Source of the DNA: Patescibacteria group bacterium UBA6489
Lineage (GTDB): Bacteria; Patescibacteriota; Gracilibacteria; BD1-5; UBA6164
DNA length: 64,000 nucleotides
Assembly: GCA_002435385.1 (NCBI GenBank)
Contig: DJMN01000034.1
Coordinates: 1-64,000 of the forward strand
Direction of reading: 5' to 3'
Positions 11,978-22,748 of the stretch are shown here, piece by piece. The notes beneath the pieces were generated by a model, which saw only the letters and a list, made by a program, of their open reading frames with translations, did not search any database and was not told the DNA's origin. The translations under genes were made by a program, and so were the position numbers. How positions within the stretch are numbered: position 1 is the first letter of the stretch; each line of letters opens with the position of its first letter.

Positions 11978-12005
11978 AATAGAGTATTTTTTTGATTACT
12001 CTATT
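11978..12005. terminator. Hairpin between the SpoIIE-like and VirB4-like genes
   Basis: A 9-bp stem (AATAGAGTA / TACTCTATT) with T-rich flanks. On the minus strand it falls 24 nt after the phosphatase stop, so it probably ends that transcript. The rest of the 201-nt gap shows nothing clear. Confidence 0.55.
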
Positions 12006-12029
12006 TTTTATTATATTTTTTTTGTTTGC

Positions 12030-13256
12030 TTATCTTTTTATTGTTTGCCGAGTCCAATCCCAAGCTGTTACTAGTTCATGTGGTAGCTTTTCTGTATAGT
12101 CTAGAGATTTATTATAATCATCAGATTTATATTCGATAACAGCTAGTGTTATATCATCTAGTTGTTTGTATTTATATCACATGAATTGAGATAAATCTGC
12201 TGAGATGCTTCTAAATACAGAATTTGCTGTTGCATAATTTCTCTCACGCATTTTTGGAGCTTTTTTTATACTGCCTATTAGTCTATCTTCTCAAAACATA
12301 AGTTCTTCTCAATCTTTTCTATCTTGATTTATAGCTTCTGTTATTCAATCACTATAAAGTACTGCTATATCATTTTCTTCAAAACGAACTTCTTTTTCTT
12401 TTAGAAATTTATGTATATTTCAAATCATTCATATAGCCATTCATCCAGATTTTATTTTATAACATTTATCTTCTTTTTGTTTGTAGATTATAAGGTATTC
12501 ATGTCATGCTCAAGTGAAAAATAATCTCTTTTCTTTTTCATTCCATCTTACAAGTAGTAGTGTCATGAGTAAGTTAGCTTTGATTCTAGGTTTTATAATT
12601 TCATTTGTATGTCAAAGTATTTCATTTCATCTTCTATATACTTTTGAAAGTCCACTTATTAAGGCATTTGTCATCATCATTATAAATCATGCTCATACTC
12701 AATGTCATGTTGCATCTCAAACATATATGTAATAATTATCTTCTTGTTGTATTATATCATAACTGTCTCATCCGATTTCGGCTGCTGGTTTTGATTTAGC
12801 AACAACATTTAAACTAGGTACTTCTATTTTTTTTCTGGTAAATAGTTTTTCCTGTATTTCTTCTCATATTTCAACTTCTCATCTTATTTGTTTTCCATGT
12901 AAAAATTCATCTTTTATTGTGTTTAATGTACTTAATGTCTTTTTAAAAAATCATAAGACAAAATTTATATCTGAGTTTAAACTCTTTTTAGGTAGATTAA
13001 TATTTTCATTTTTTGTTCAGTATAAAAATTTCTTTATTGATAACCCTAATTTTTTTATCGGTGATTCGTAAGTAGCTTCTATTAAAAATAGTATGATAAT
13101 ACTTTCTAATACTATTATTGCTCATAAAGAGAAATCCTTTGTCTTATCTCATAGGACTTCTTGATATTTTGTTAAAAAATCTATTTCTGGTATAAATAGA
13201 TTTAATACAAGTATCGCTATTATTGTTAATTTTACTAGATATGAAAATATATTCAT
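12030..13256 (-). CDS. Membrane-anchored PP2C/SpoIIE-family Ser/Thr phosphatase
   Basis: 408 residues. Two hydrophobic helices occupy roughly residues 8-25 and 43-62, followed by a linker and, from about residue 150, a SpoIIE/RsbU-type PPM domain. Metal-binding motifs are EIGGDSYD, VGDATGHGVGAG, FTGAGHEYL, YSDGITEA and DDITLAVI, with TGA at several of the glycines. An in-frame TAG just upstream fixes the ATG. Such enzymes dephosphorylate anti-sigma antagonists or related switch proteins at the membrane. No partner kinase or STAS protein is visible. It is divergent from ftsA with a 284-nt spacer. Confidence 0.92.
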
Positions 13257-13540
13257 ATGTATCTAATGATTAATTAATATTATAAAAATTGTATCATAAT
13301 TATCTTTTTATTACAAATTTTTACAAAAGATATAAATATTTGTTAGTAAAAATATTTACAAAAAAATAGAGTTTTTAACATAACTTTTTAAGCTTTTTTT
13401 GAAAATAGACAAAAACAAAATATAATTCTTATGTGTTTTTTAGACAAGGAAATAGTGGTTTTGTCTATTTCTAAGTCAAAAACTTGTATAAGTTAGTAGA
13501 ACAATATTTTTAAAAGTACTTTTTAAGGTATAAATAACAT

Positions 13541-14767
13541 ATGAAAAATAACATTATAACATCAATAGATATATGAAGTTCAAAAATAAGAACAATAATA
13601 TGAAGCTTTTCAGAAGAAAATAATAATAATTTTAGTGTTTTATGAGTTTGAATTGCTTCATCTTATGCAATAAAGAAGTGAAATATATTAGATATGGAGG
13701 AATTTAAAAGTAATCTAGATAAATCTTTAGAGGAAGCTGAAAAAATGGCATGAGAACAAGTATTTGGAGTTTATTTATCTTTTAATTCTTCATCTTTTGA
13801 GGTAATAAATAATAAGTGAATAATAGCTGTTTCTAGTCATGAAATAACAAATGAAGATGTTGATAGGGTTCTTGATATGGCAAAGAATGGTGTTGATTTA
13901 CCTAATAGAGAAATTTTAAAGGTTATTCCAGAGGAATTTGTCGTTGATTTAGAGGAGTGAGTTAAAAATCCTGTTGGAATGTCTGCTAGAAAATTGGAAG
14001 TTGCAGCTAGTATATTTTCGATGAATAAAAATATATTAAATAATATAAGAAAGGCAGTTGGTGATGTTTGAGTAGAGATTTATGATATATATCCTAACTT
14101 GTTAGCATCCCCTGAATGAGTATTAACTAAAAGACAGAAAGAATTATGAGTTGTTTGTGTTGATATATGAGCATCTACTTCTTGACTTACTATTTATGAA
14201 GAATGAGTTTTACAATATTCTTCTACAATTCCTATTTGATGAGATAATGTTACAAATGATATCGCATTATGAGTTAGAACATCTATAGATGTTGCTGAGA
14301 AGTTAAAAAAAGATTATAGTGAATTGAATATGGAAGATGTTGTAGCAGATAAGGAAATAGATTTGGTAAATCTATGATCTGGGGAAGAAGGAAATGTTTC
14401 ATCTTTGTTTCTTTCACAAATTGTTACGGCTAGATATGAAGAGCTTTTATTCTTTATAAAAAGGGAATTGAGAAAGGCTTGAAAAGATGGTATGCTACCA
14501 GAATGAATAGTTTTAGTCTGAGGTTGAAGTAAAGAAATTGGTTTAATAGATTTGGCTAAAAAGATTCTTAAATTACCTGCTTTTATATGAATGCCAGTAG
14601 AAAAGGATGTTTTATTAGAAACTTCTATAAGTGATCCTGTGTTTGCCTGAGTTATTTGAAATATGATTCTTGCTAATAAGTATTTGGTTCCTAGTAGTAA
14701 ATTTTCTTTAAATGTTTGAGGAGTATTTGCTTCTATAATTAAAATTTTAAAAAAGATGTTACCTTAA
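13541..14767 (+). CDS. ftsA: Cell division protein FtsA
   Basis: 408 residues. It has an actin-like ATPase fold with SIDIGSSKIRT (phosphate 1), VCVDIGASTSGL (phosphate 2) and GIVLVGGGSKEIGL (adenosine motif). The end, IIKILKKMLP, is a short amphipathic helix suited to membrane anchoring of FtsZ. It is followed 100 nt later by ftsZ, the classic order. The ATG comes 4 nt after an AACAT leader with no Shine-Dalgarno. A perfect 12-bp hairpin lies in the ftsA-ftsZ gap. Confidence 0.96.
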
Positions 14768-14786
14768 AGGATAATCCATCCTTGAA

Positions 14787-14814
14787 TTCCTTCCTTTAAT
14801 ACTAAAGGAAGGAA
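14787..14814. repeat. Perfect 12-bp intergenic hairpin between ftsA and ftsZ
   Basis: TTCCTTCCTTTA and its exact complement flank a 4-nt loop (ATAC). There is no T run, so it is not a standard terminator. It resembles the other C/T-rich palindromes in this window and could tune ftsA/ftsZ ratios through mRNA processing. Confidence 0.7.
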
Positions 14815-14867
14815 GCTACAGTAAAAAGGTGATAAAAATTATTTTTATATTTATAAGTTAAAATAAG

Positions 14868-16127
14868 ATGGTTAAAAGAGATGATAAGTTAAAGAATTTG
14901 CTTTCTGGAGGAGGAAGAAAGTCTACTGTTACTAAAAGTGCAGGTCCAGAGGAAGTAAATATTTCTGGTGTTATATCTCCAGTTGCTAAGATAATTGTTG
15001 TATGAGTTGGTTGAGGATGACAAAATGCTGTAAATAGAATGATAGAGTCAGGTCTTGATGGAGTTGATTTTATTGCTATGAATACTGATGTTCAAGCTTT
15101 ATATAACTCTTTGGCATGAAAAAAACTTCATATCTGAAAAGTTATAACATGAGGACTTTGAGCTTGAAGTGATCCAGATAAGTGAAAAAAAGCAGCAGAA
15201 GAATCTAGAGAAGATATAAAGGCTTTGTTGAATTGAGCTGATATGGTTTTCATAACTTGTGGTTTAGGATGATGAACTTGAACATGAGCGGCTCCTGTTG
15301 TTGCAGAAGTAGCTAAAGAATTATGAGCTTTAACTGTATGAGTTGTAACTAAACCATTTAGCTTTGAAGGACAAAGAAGAATGAGTAAGTCAATAGATGG
15401 TTATGAATCATTAAAAGAGAAGGTTGATACGCTTATAACTATTCCAAATGATAGAATTCTTTCTATTATAGATAAAAAAACTCCTTTGCTAGATGCTTTT
15501 TCTATAGTTGATGAAGTGTTAAATCAATGAGTTCAATGAATTTCTGATCTAATAACTCAGTCTGGTCTTATCAATGTTGACTTTGCAGATGTTAATTCAG
15601 TTATGAATAATGCTTGATCTGCACTTATGGGTATTTGATTTGGAACTTGAGAGGATAGAGCTGTAGAAGCAGCTAAAGCTGCTATTGATAGTCCTTTGTT
15701 GGAGCTTTCTATAGCTTGAGCTAAATGACTTTTATTTAATGTTACCTGATGAACAGATCTTAGTATGTTTGAGGTTGATGAAGCAGCAAGGGTTATAACA
15801 GAAAATTTAGATCCAGATGCCAACATTATATTTTGAGCGACTATAAAAGAAGATTATGAATGAGAGGTAAAAATTACAGTTGTTGCTACTTGATTTGATG
15901 AAAAATCTAATAAAGATTATTCTAGAAAGGAAAAATCTATTATTTCTTCTACTCCATCTGTTTCAACAGGATCTTCTTTTAGTGAACCTAAAAAAATTAA
16001 TCCTTTTGGAAAGAGAAGTGTTACAGATTCTAGGGTGACTCCATCAATGCAATCTAGAAATAATGTGGAGCAGGATCAAGAGGATGATTTAGATATTCCA
16101 ACTTTTTTAAGAAAGAGAAAAATGTAA
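14868..16127 (+). CDS. ftsZ: Cell division GTPase FtsZ
   Basis: 419 residues. The GTP-binding N-domain has VVGVGGGGQNAVN and the tubulin signature GGGTGTG at residues 134-140. The T7 loop region reads NVDFADVNSVM. A variable linker follows, then the conserved C-terminal peptide DDLDIPTFLRKRKM, which docks FtsA. Four of the five glycines in the signature are TGA, making this one of the clearest proofs of the altered code. FtsZ polymerises into the division ring under the membrane. Confidence 0.98.
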
Positions 16128-16186
16128 TTATAAAAAATTTGCATTTAATGAAAAATATATTAAAATGTTTATGAGTTTGAAAGATG

Positions 16187-16222
16187 ACGAGGGTTTGCGA
16201 TTGCAGATTCTCGTTTTCTTTT
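16187..16222 (+). terminator. Terminator or attenuator-like hairpin upstream of nusA
   Basis: ACGAG/CTCGT close a two-part hairpin with an inner TGC/GCA pair, followed by TTTTCTTTT. It ends 29 nt before the nusA ATG. It may simply terminate ftsZ, or it may act as a read-through control for nusA. A 17-codon ORF from 16171 runs through it. Confidence 0.55.
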
Positions 16223-16250
16223 AAAAGTATTTATTATTAATTTTATTATT

Positions 16251-17345
16251 ATGTTAGATTTTGAAAAAATTGTAGCAGCTATAAATATGATTTCTGCTGA
16301 AAAAAAGATTCCTAAAGAAAAGTTAGTTTCTATTATTGAATCAGCTTTAACCACTGCATATAAAAAAGACTATTGAAATAAAGATGAAAAGGTAAATGTC
16401 ACTTTTGATTTAGAGTCAGGAGAACTAAGTATCGCTATTGAAAAAACAGTTGTGGAAGAGGTTAAGGATTCTAGTACAGAGATAAGTTTTGAAGAGCTTT
16501 GAGAAGATGCAGATGATTATGAAGAATGAGATGTTATAGAAATAGATGTAACAGAGGATGTATTAAATACTTCTGGTGATTTGTTTGGAAGAATTGCTTC
16601 TCAGGCAGCTAGACAGGTTATTATACAAAAGATTTGAGATAGTGAGAAAGAAAAAATATATGAATTATTTAAAGGAAAGCAAGGTGAAGTTGTAAATATG
16701 AGAGTTGATTTGGTGGAATGATGAAAAGTAATTTTTGATTATAATTGAAATCAAGTGATTTTACCTAAGTCTGAGCAGGTTTCTAGAGATACGTATGTTC
16801 CTGATCAAAGATTTTATGTGTATGTAGCTGAGGTTGTTAATAGTGAGAATTCTTCACCTAAGGTTGTTTTAAGTAGAAAGAGAAAAGAGTTGGTACCTGC
16901 TATATTTGCAGAATATGTTCCAGAAATAGGAGAAGAGGTTGTTTCTATTGATAATGTTGTTCGTCAACCTTGAGTAAAGACTAAGATTCTTGTTAGTTCA
17001 AATTATGAGGAAATTGATCCAGCTGGTACTCTTATTTGACAAAAATGAATGAGGGTTAAGGCTGTTATGGAGGAATTAAGTTGAGAGAAAATAGATATTG
17101 TTCCTAATGATGATGATGTTAGAGAAGTAATAAAGAGGGCTCTTACTCCAGCAAATGTTATAAATGTTGAAGTTGATGAGGATAATGAAAGTGCTATAGC
17201 TTATATTCCAGTTTGAGAAAGGGCTAAGGCTGTTTGAAGAAATGGTATGAATGTAAATTTGGCTTCTAAGCTTGTTGGATATAGGATTTCTATTGAAGAG
17301 ATGGAAGTTAAGAAAGAAGAGGATGAAGGAGAAGATGAGGAGTAA
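16251..17345 (+). CDS. nusA: Transcription termination/antitermination factor NusA
   Basis: 364 residues. The NusA N-domain (AINMISAEKKIPKEKLVSIIESAL) binds RNA polymerase. An S1 domain around residues 130-200 (KGKQGEVVNMRV, VILPKSEQVSRD) and two KH domains follow, with KH motifs GTLIGQKGMRV and ERAKAVGRNGMNV. There is an acidic tail but no extra C-terminal repeats. rimP, its usual upstream partner, is missing here. NusA tunes pausing and hairpin termination, which fits the many strong terminators in the window. Confidence 0.97.
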
Positions 17346-17371
17346 TAGTTTTTGGTTTTTAGTGAGTTGAG

Positions 17372-17399
17372 AACTAGTCTTGGAAAAGGCTAGTTTTTT
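17372..17399 (+). terminator. Rho-independent terminator after nusA
   Basis: A 10-bp stem (AACTAGTCTT / AAGGCTAGTT, one G-T pair) with a GGAA tetraloop, then a T run. Confidence 0.88.
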
Positions 17400-17481
17400 G
17401 TATTGTTGTAAAATATTTTGCTAATTAATTATTTACAATTATTATGACTAAGTAGATTATATCTCATAAATACTAATACAT

Positions 17482-17937
17482 ATGAAAGTATATTTTTTAG
17501 AACATGTTATAAATGTCGCAAAAAAAGGAGAAATTAAGGAAGTATCATCTGGTTATGCTTCTAATTTTCTGTTTAAAAAGAACTTAGCAAAGCCTTATAC
17601 TAGAGAATTAGAAAAAAGTTTGAAGAATAAAGAGAAAAAACAAGAGGCAAATAGAGTAGAATTGATTGCAAATAGACATAATATAGTTGATGAATTGAAT
17701 TGAAAAAAAATTGTTTTCAAACTAAAAACATGAACTGGTAGTAAGGTGTATTGATGAGTATGAGAAAAAGATGTTATTAGGGAAGTAAAGAAGCAATTTA
17801 AAATAAACTTGGAAAAAAAGCATATATATATGCCATCTGGTCATATAAAAAAGATTTGAGAGGAATTCGTATATGTAAAACTTTGAAAAGATGTAATGGC
17901 AAAGATTACAGTTATTGTGGAAGCTAGTAATAGTTAG
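17482..17937 (+). CDS. rplI: 50S ribosomal protein L9
   Basis: 151 residues. The L9 N-domain is MKVYFLEHVINVAKKGEIKEV followed by SGYASNFLFKKNLA, with the conserved Gly and Asn. A long Lys/Glu connecting helix and a C-terminal RNA-binding domain follow. It binds 23S rRNA near L1 and restrains frameshifting. It lies 41 nt ahead of ruvX on the same strand, so the two are probably co-transcribed. Confidence 0.96.
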
Positions 17938-17978
17938 TGAATATTTGTTTAGTAATATATTGTAATAAATAGTTTTTT

Positions 17979-18365
17979 ATGTATTTGGGAGTTGATTTGT
18001 GAGATAAAAAGGTTTGATTAGCTGTAGAATTGGAGGGGGTTGTAATCCCAAAGGAAATAGTAAAAAGAGTAGAGATAATCAATAGGATAAAATATTATAT
18101 CAGTAAGTATGATATAAAAGTTATTGTTGTTTGATTACCATATGATTTATACAATAAGGATTTAAGGCAGTTAAATAAGACTAAAAAATTTATTGATAAG
18201 TTGGAGTGAATTTTTCCAGATCACGAAGTTGTATGATTTGATGAGAGGTTTACTACTTTTTGAGCAAAAGAAACATTTATATCTGAAAAGGATAGATGAT
18301 TGCCAAAGGATGATATATCTGCTAGTCTTGTACTAGAAGGGTATTTAAAGTCAAAGGGAGTATAA
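17979..18365 (+). CDS. ruvX: RuvX/YqgF-family Holliday-junction resolvase-like nuclease
   Basis: 128 residues, close to the family's usual length of about 140. The RNase H-like fold starts YLGVDLGDKKVGLAV with the catalytic Asp. VIVVGLPYDL and VGFDERFTT follow, and the C-terminal DDISASLVLEGYL supplies the last acidic residue. RuvX has been tied to 16S rRNA 5'-end processing and to Holliday junction resolution. TGA encodes most of the conserved glycines. A terminator lies about 80 nt downstream. Confidence 0.94.
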
Positions 18366-18440
18366 TTAGAAAGTTCGTAATGGAGATTTCTTTTTTGAAG
18401 AGAGTGTTTAAGAAATGAGAGGGGGTATAAAATATTTAAT

Positions 18441-18478
18441 AAAAAAAAAGAGTGAAAAAATTTTTTGCTCTTTTTTTA
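18441..18478 (+). terminator. Terminator after ruvX
   Basis: AAAGAG/CTCTTT with an extended A/T stem including G-U pairs, followed by seven T. The rest of the 252-nt gap up to 18617 shows no convincing gene. Confidence 0.7.
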
Positions 18479-18617
18479 TGTAATTATAGACAATGTTAGT
18501 ATTTATTTTGTTATAATTATAGTAATTATTATTTATATTATTTGACGTGAAGTAAAATATATGATTTAATGTATGTATATTAGATTTAAATTAATTTATT
18601 TACATTAAGATTTAGAT

Positions 18618-19490
18618 ATGAAAAATATAAATAGAGTATTCATTTTGATATTAGGGTTACTTCTTGTTAATACATCTTATGCTGCTGATATTGAATCAGA
18701 TTCAATGGATGTAGTTGATACTAATACTATAGAATTTTCTCTAGAAAACCAAGTAAATGTTGATGTTTGATTTATTGAATGAGAAGTAAAGATTCTAAAT
18801 GATATAGAGATTTCATCTGTAGAAAAAGATCCAGAAGAATTTAGAAAAGTCATAATACATTTATGAAAAACAAAACTTAAGGAAAATAGAGCTTATAGTT
18901 TATTAACAATACTTTGAGCTGAATGAAACTTAGATTTTGTTATATGAAATACAATGAATGATTTTGAAATAAAAAATGATTGAAATTTAGATGAGCAAGC
19001 AATAGAAAGTATTATTATAAGAGATGAATCAACAATAGATGTTTATTATAAAGATTATCCAGGAGAAGAAGATATTGAATTTAAATTACTTTCTCCTTTA
19101 GAAATAGGAAGTTTTGAAAGGATATGAACTATAGATAATAATGATTATAGAATAAACTTGTGATCTTCTCTAGAGGTTGAAAATAGTTATATATTAATGT
19201 TGGTTTCTATTACAGATAATAATGATGAGGTGGTTGAGTTTCAAGATTGAATATATGATTTTGTTACAGATGAATCTTTAGAAGAAGTTATAGATGATGA
19301 GGGGGATGTAGTAGAAGAAGATTCAGTAGTAGAAGAAGAAAGTGGAACAGGAGAAGTTGATACAGTTGATAATCTTTCTTTAAATGCGGCAGAAACACCA
19401 GATTCTTGAGCAGAAACAAATGTACTTATAGCATTAACATTTTTGGTAAATAGTTTTGTATTTATGAGAAAGAAAATATTTAAAAAATAA
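18618..19490 (+). CDS. Secreted surface protein with C-terminal sorting-like tail
   Basis: 290 residues. An N-terminal signal peptide (VFILILGLLLVNTSYAA) has a likely cleavage after SYA. The mature part is acidic and beta-rich (VEGEVKIL, IESIIIRDES, VDVYYKDYP). After a Glu/Asp/Val-rich linker come TPDSGAETN, a hydrophobic helix (VLIALTFLVNSFVFM) and a basic end (RKKIFKK). That order matches sortase-type LPxTG cell-wall anchors, with PDSG standing in for PxTG. No sortase is seen nearby. It could equally stay as a C-terminally anchored membrane protein. A single-gene unit with its own terminator. Confidence 0.82.
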
Positions 19491-19496
19491 AAAGTA

Positions 19497-19550
19497 AAAT
19501 AGTAAATAAGAAAAGCATCTTTTATAGGTGCTTTTTTTATTTACTATTTT
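19497..19550. terminator. Very long terminator hairpin
   Basis: AAAAGCATC/GGTGCTTTT extends outwards into AAATAGTAAATAA/TTATTTACTATTT, about 20 bp in total, with T runs. It follows the surface-protein gene. Confidence 0.88.
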
Positions 19551-19627
19551 TTTATGTGTTATAATTTCATAAGGATATTTATTGTTATGTAAATATATTT
19601 GATATTATTATTTAATAAGTTATTTAA

Positions 19628-20713
19628 ATGAAAGGAGTTATAAAAGAAGATCATGAACCTAGAGATTTGTTACTTCAGATTATGATAGATAATAATTGAA
19701 GTGATATGTATTTAACTGTATGAAGTGTTCCTGCTATAAAAATAAGTTGAGATATAATTAGAGTTGATGAGTGAGTTGATGCGTTTACAGCTCAGGATAC
19801 TAAAAATTTTGCTGATTCATTGATAACAGAAGATCAATTAATAATTTTAGAAAGGGATAAAAATTTGGATTTTTCATTTAGTTTTGCTGATAGGAGATTT
19901 AGATGTAATGTCTCTTATCAGATGTGATGTCATATGATTGTTCTTAGGCTTCTGGTTCTTGATGTGCCTAATATTGATGATTTGTGATTAACTGATTCAT
20001 ATAAGCAGGTTACAAAATTATGACAATGATTAGTTTTAGTTACAGGTCCTACTTGATCTGGTAAAACTACTACTTTGGCATCTATGATAGATTATATAAA
20101 CAGAAATCAAAATAAACATATAATAACTATAGAAGATCCTATTGAATATGTTCATAAACATAAGGAATCTATAATTGAACAAAAAGAAGTGTGAAGAGAT
20201 GTACTAGATTATGAGATGGCTCTTATGTGAGTTATGAGGCAGAATCCTCAGGTTATATTTTTTTGAGAGATGAGGAGTAGAAAGGAGATAGAAATGGCTC
20301 TTACTTTAGCGGAAACAGGTCATTTAGTTTTCTCTACTTTGCATACTCGTAGTGCTTATCAGACAGTTTCTCGTATAATTGATAGTTTTGATTGAGAAGA
20401 TAAGAAGCAGGTAAGGATGCAGCTATCTGATGCTTTGGTTGCGGTTTTCTCTCAGAGATTATTAAAATCATCTGATGGTTCTTGAGTAAATTTGGCTAAA
20501 GAGATACTTATGAAAAATAGTGCTATAGCAAATTTGATAAGGGAGAATGAACTACATCAGATTCCTTCTGTTCTACAGATGTGATCTAGAGAATGAATGT
20601 GTCTTTTGGAGGATGATATTGTTGAATATATAAATACTTGAGTTATAACAGAGGAAGAGTGATATAAGTATGCGAATAATCCGAAATTTGTTAGGGAAAG
20701 TTTAAATTCTTAA
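19628..20713 (+). CDS. pilT: Type IV pilus retraction ATPase PilT
   Basis: 361 residues, the usual PilT length. The N-domain has NNGSDMYLTVGSVPA. Walker A, GPTGSGKTTT, is at residues 140-149 (first internal Gly is TGA). The Asp box gives ITIEDPIEYVH, and Walker B is VIFFGEMRSRKEIEMAL. The His box is STLHTRSAYQTVSRIIDSF. The AIRNLIRE-like region is AIANLIRENELHQ. PilT depolymerises pili for twitching, attachment or DNA uptake. The prepilin-like gene at 48241-48870 is the only other pilus-type gene in the window. Confidence 0.96.
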
Positions 20714-20736
20714 AAATATTTTTAAATTTTTTATTA

Positions 20737-20771
20737 ATAGATACAATTGATTTAATTGTATCTATTTTTTT
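20737..20771 (+). terminator. Terminator after pilT
   Basis: A 12-bp perfect stem (ATAGATACAATT and complement), 5-nt loop, then six T. It ends 5 nt before the rsmA start. Confidence 0.92.
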
Positions 20772-20776
20772 GATGT

Positions 20777-21601
20777 ATGACTTTGGATTTAATAAAACAG
20801 TATAAAATAAAAGCAAAGAAGTCTCTTTGACAAAATTTTTTGGTAAATGAGGAGATACTTGAGGGGATTTCTAGTTCTGTTGATATAGAATGAAAAAATA
20901 TAGTTGAGGTTTGACCTTGATATGGGGCTTTGACTGAAAAGATTTTAGGTAGAAAGCCTAGTAGTTTAACTTTAGTTGAGTTGGATAATGATATGATAAG
21001 AATTTTAGAGTCTAGAGTTTGAAAGTGAGAGCTTAAAGTTGATGATGTAGATTTTGAAATAGAAAATATTGATGTGCTTAAGTATAGTCCAGGTTTTAGG
21101 AGTTATGAGGTTATTGCTAATATTCCTTATTATATTACATCTCCTATTTTGAGGTATTTTTTATATGATGTTGAGAATGTTCCTGAAAATATGCTTATTT
21201 TGATGCAAAAGGATGTTGGAGATAAGATATTATTGTGACAAGATGATAGTAGTAAAATTAGAAGTAGTGTAATTTCATTATTTGTTGCTAAGAAGTGTAA
21301 GGTTAAGGAGGTTTTGTTTGTTTGAAAAGAAAACTTTGTGCCTGCTCCTAAGGTTGAGTCTAGTGTTTTATTATTTGAGACTCATGATTTATACAGAGAT
21401 ATTGATGATGAATTATTTTTAGATACTATAAAAAAATGATTTTCTAGTCCTAGAAAGAAGCTATTGAAAAATCTAATTAGTGGAGGATTTGAAAAACAGA
21501 GGGTTTTGGATGTGTTTGAAAAATTGTGATTATGAGATAATGTTAGGGCTGAGGATTTGTGAGTTGGGGAATGGTGTGAATTAGTAAATAATTTATTTTA
21601 A
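20777..21601 (+). CDS. rsmA: 16S rRNA dimethyladenosine transferase RsmA (KsgA)
   Basis: 274 residues. The N-terminus KKSLGQNFLVNEEIL is the KsgA signature. SAM motif I is VEVGPGYGALTEK, the acidic motif is LTLVELDNDM, the catalytic motif is ANIPYYITSPI, and the C-terminus has NFVPAPKVESSVL. It dimethylates the two adjacent adenines at the 3' end of 16S rRNA. The stop TAA overlaps the next gene's ATG by 1 nt, so it heads the glycosyltransferase operon, an unusual pairing. Confidence 0.97.
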
Positions 21602-22704
21602 TGAAGAGAAGTATTCATATATATTCACAGTATTATTTTCCTGTTGCTAATGCATGTAGTAATAGGGTAGAGAAGTATGTTATGGCATTAAAAAATGATT
21701 ATGATATAACTGTAGTTACTTGAATGCCTAATTATCCTACTTGAGTAAAGTCGGATGAGTATAAATGAAAATTATTTAAGAAAGAATACTGAAATTATTG
21801 AGAAAAAATAGTTAGGACTTATGAATTTGCTACTAGAAATGAAGGAGCATTTTTGAGGATATTGAATTATATATCATTTATGCTTTCAAGTTTTATATAT
21901 GGATTTTTTTCTAAAAAGCCTGATAAAATAATTGTTACTTCCCCTCCTTTATTTACTGCTATTTCAGTTTTACTTTTAAATAAGATTAGAAATATTCCTT
22001 ATATTTTAGAGATTAGAGATTTGTGGCCAGATAGTGTTGTGGCTTTAGGTTTTATGAAAGCAGGTAGTTTGAGTTATAAAGTATTTTCTTGGTTTGAGAT
22101 AAGGCTTTATGAGAATGCTGAAAAGGTTATTTGAGTAACTAGGGGAATTTGTGAATCAATTGAGCAAAAGTGATATTGTGGGAAAGTCTTTTTACAGTAT
22201 AATGTGACGGAGAAAATTAATTGAGATGAATTAGAAAGTCCTTATGTTAAGTTAAATGATGTTATAAAGTGAAAAAAGATTGTTTTATTTGCTTGAAATA
22301 TGAATGAGGCATATGATTTTTCAAAAACTTCCAAATACATAAAGAAAAATATAGAGTTATTTTTTGTATTTATTTGAGATGGCAGTGCTAAAAAGGATTT
22401 TCAGAATGCTTTAAAATGAGTAGATAATGTGTTATTTTTGGATAGAATGAAAAAAGATAATGTAGATAAGTATTTGTATTATTGTGATAGTGTATTAGTT
22501 CCTTTAAAGAATGAAGATTTTTATAAAGGAACTTTTCCTGTTAAGGGAATTGAGGGGATTGTTAATGGTAAGGAAATAATTTTCTTTTGACCTAATGATG
22601 GCGAGTTTAACAAATTCTTGAAGGATTTAAAAAGTTGAAAGGATGACTCTAAGAAGTTAAAATTGGAGTATTTTAGAGATAATGTGGGTTGATTGGTAAA
22701 GTAA
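21601..22704 (+). CDS. Glycosyltransferase, GT4-like (WbuB type)
   Basis: 367 residues, starting with a TAATG overlap with rsmA. IYSQYYFPVANACSNRV and TGMPNYPTG are the N-terminal pattern of WbuB-like GT4 enzymes. Then come KIIVTSPPLFTAI, YILEIRDLWPDSV and, in the donor-binding half, IVLFAGNMNEAYDF. The E(x7)E region is degenerate (GIEGIVNGKEIIFFG). It probably adds a sugar to a lipid-linked oligosaccharide at the cytoplasmic membrane. It is followed 44 nt later by another glycosyltransferase. Confidence 0.88.
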
Positions 22705-22748
22705 TCTTTTATATGTAAAATATAGATTTTAATATTTAAATAAATTGT

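Noticed and set aside
16164..16250. N-terminal extension of nusA
   Set aside because: The frame is open upstream but has no start codon, runs through a hairpin, and gives residues unlike NusA. MLDFEKIVAAIN is the normal NusA start.
18379..18429. 16-codon ORF (MEISFLKRVF...) after ruvX
   Set aside because: Too short, no family, and followed by a terminator that already belongs to ruvX. Chance ORFs of this size are common.
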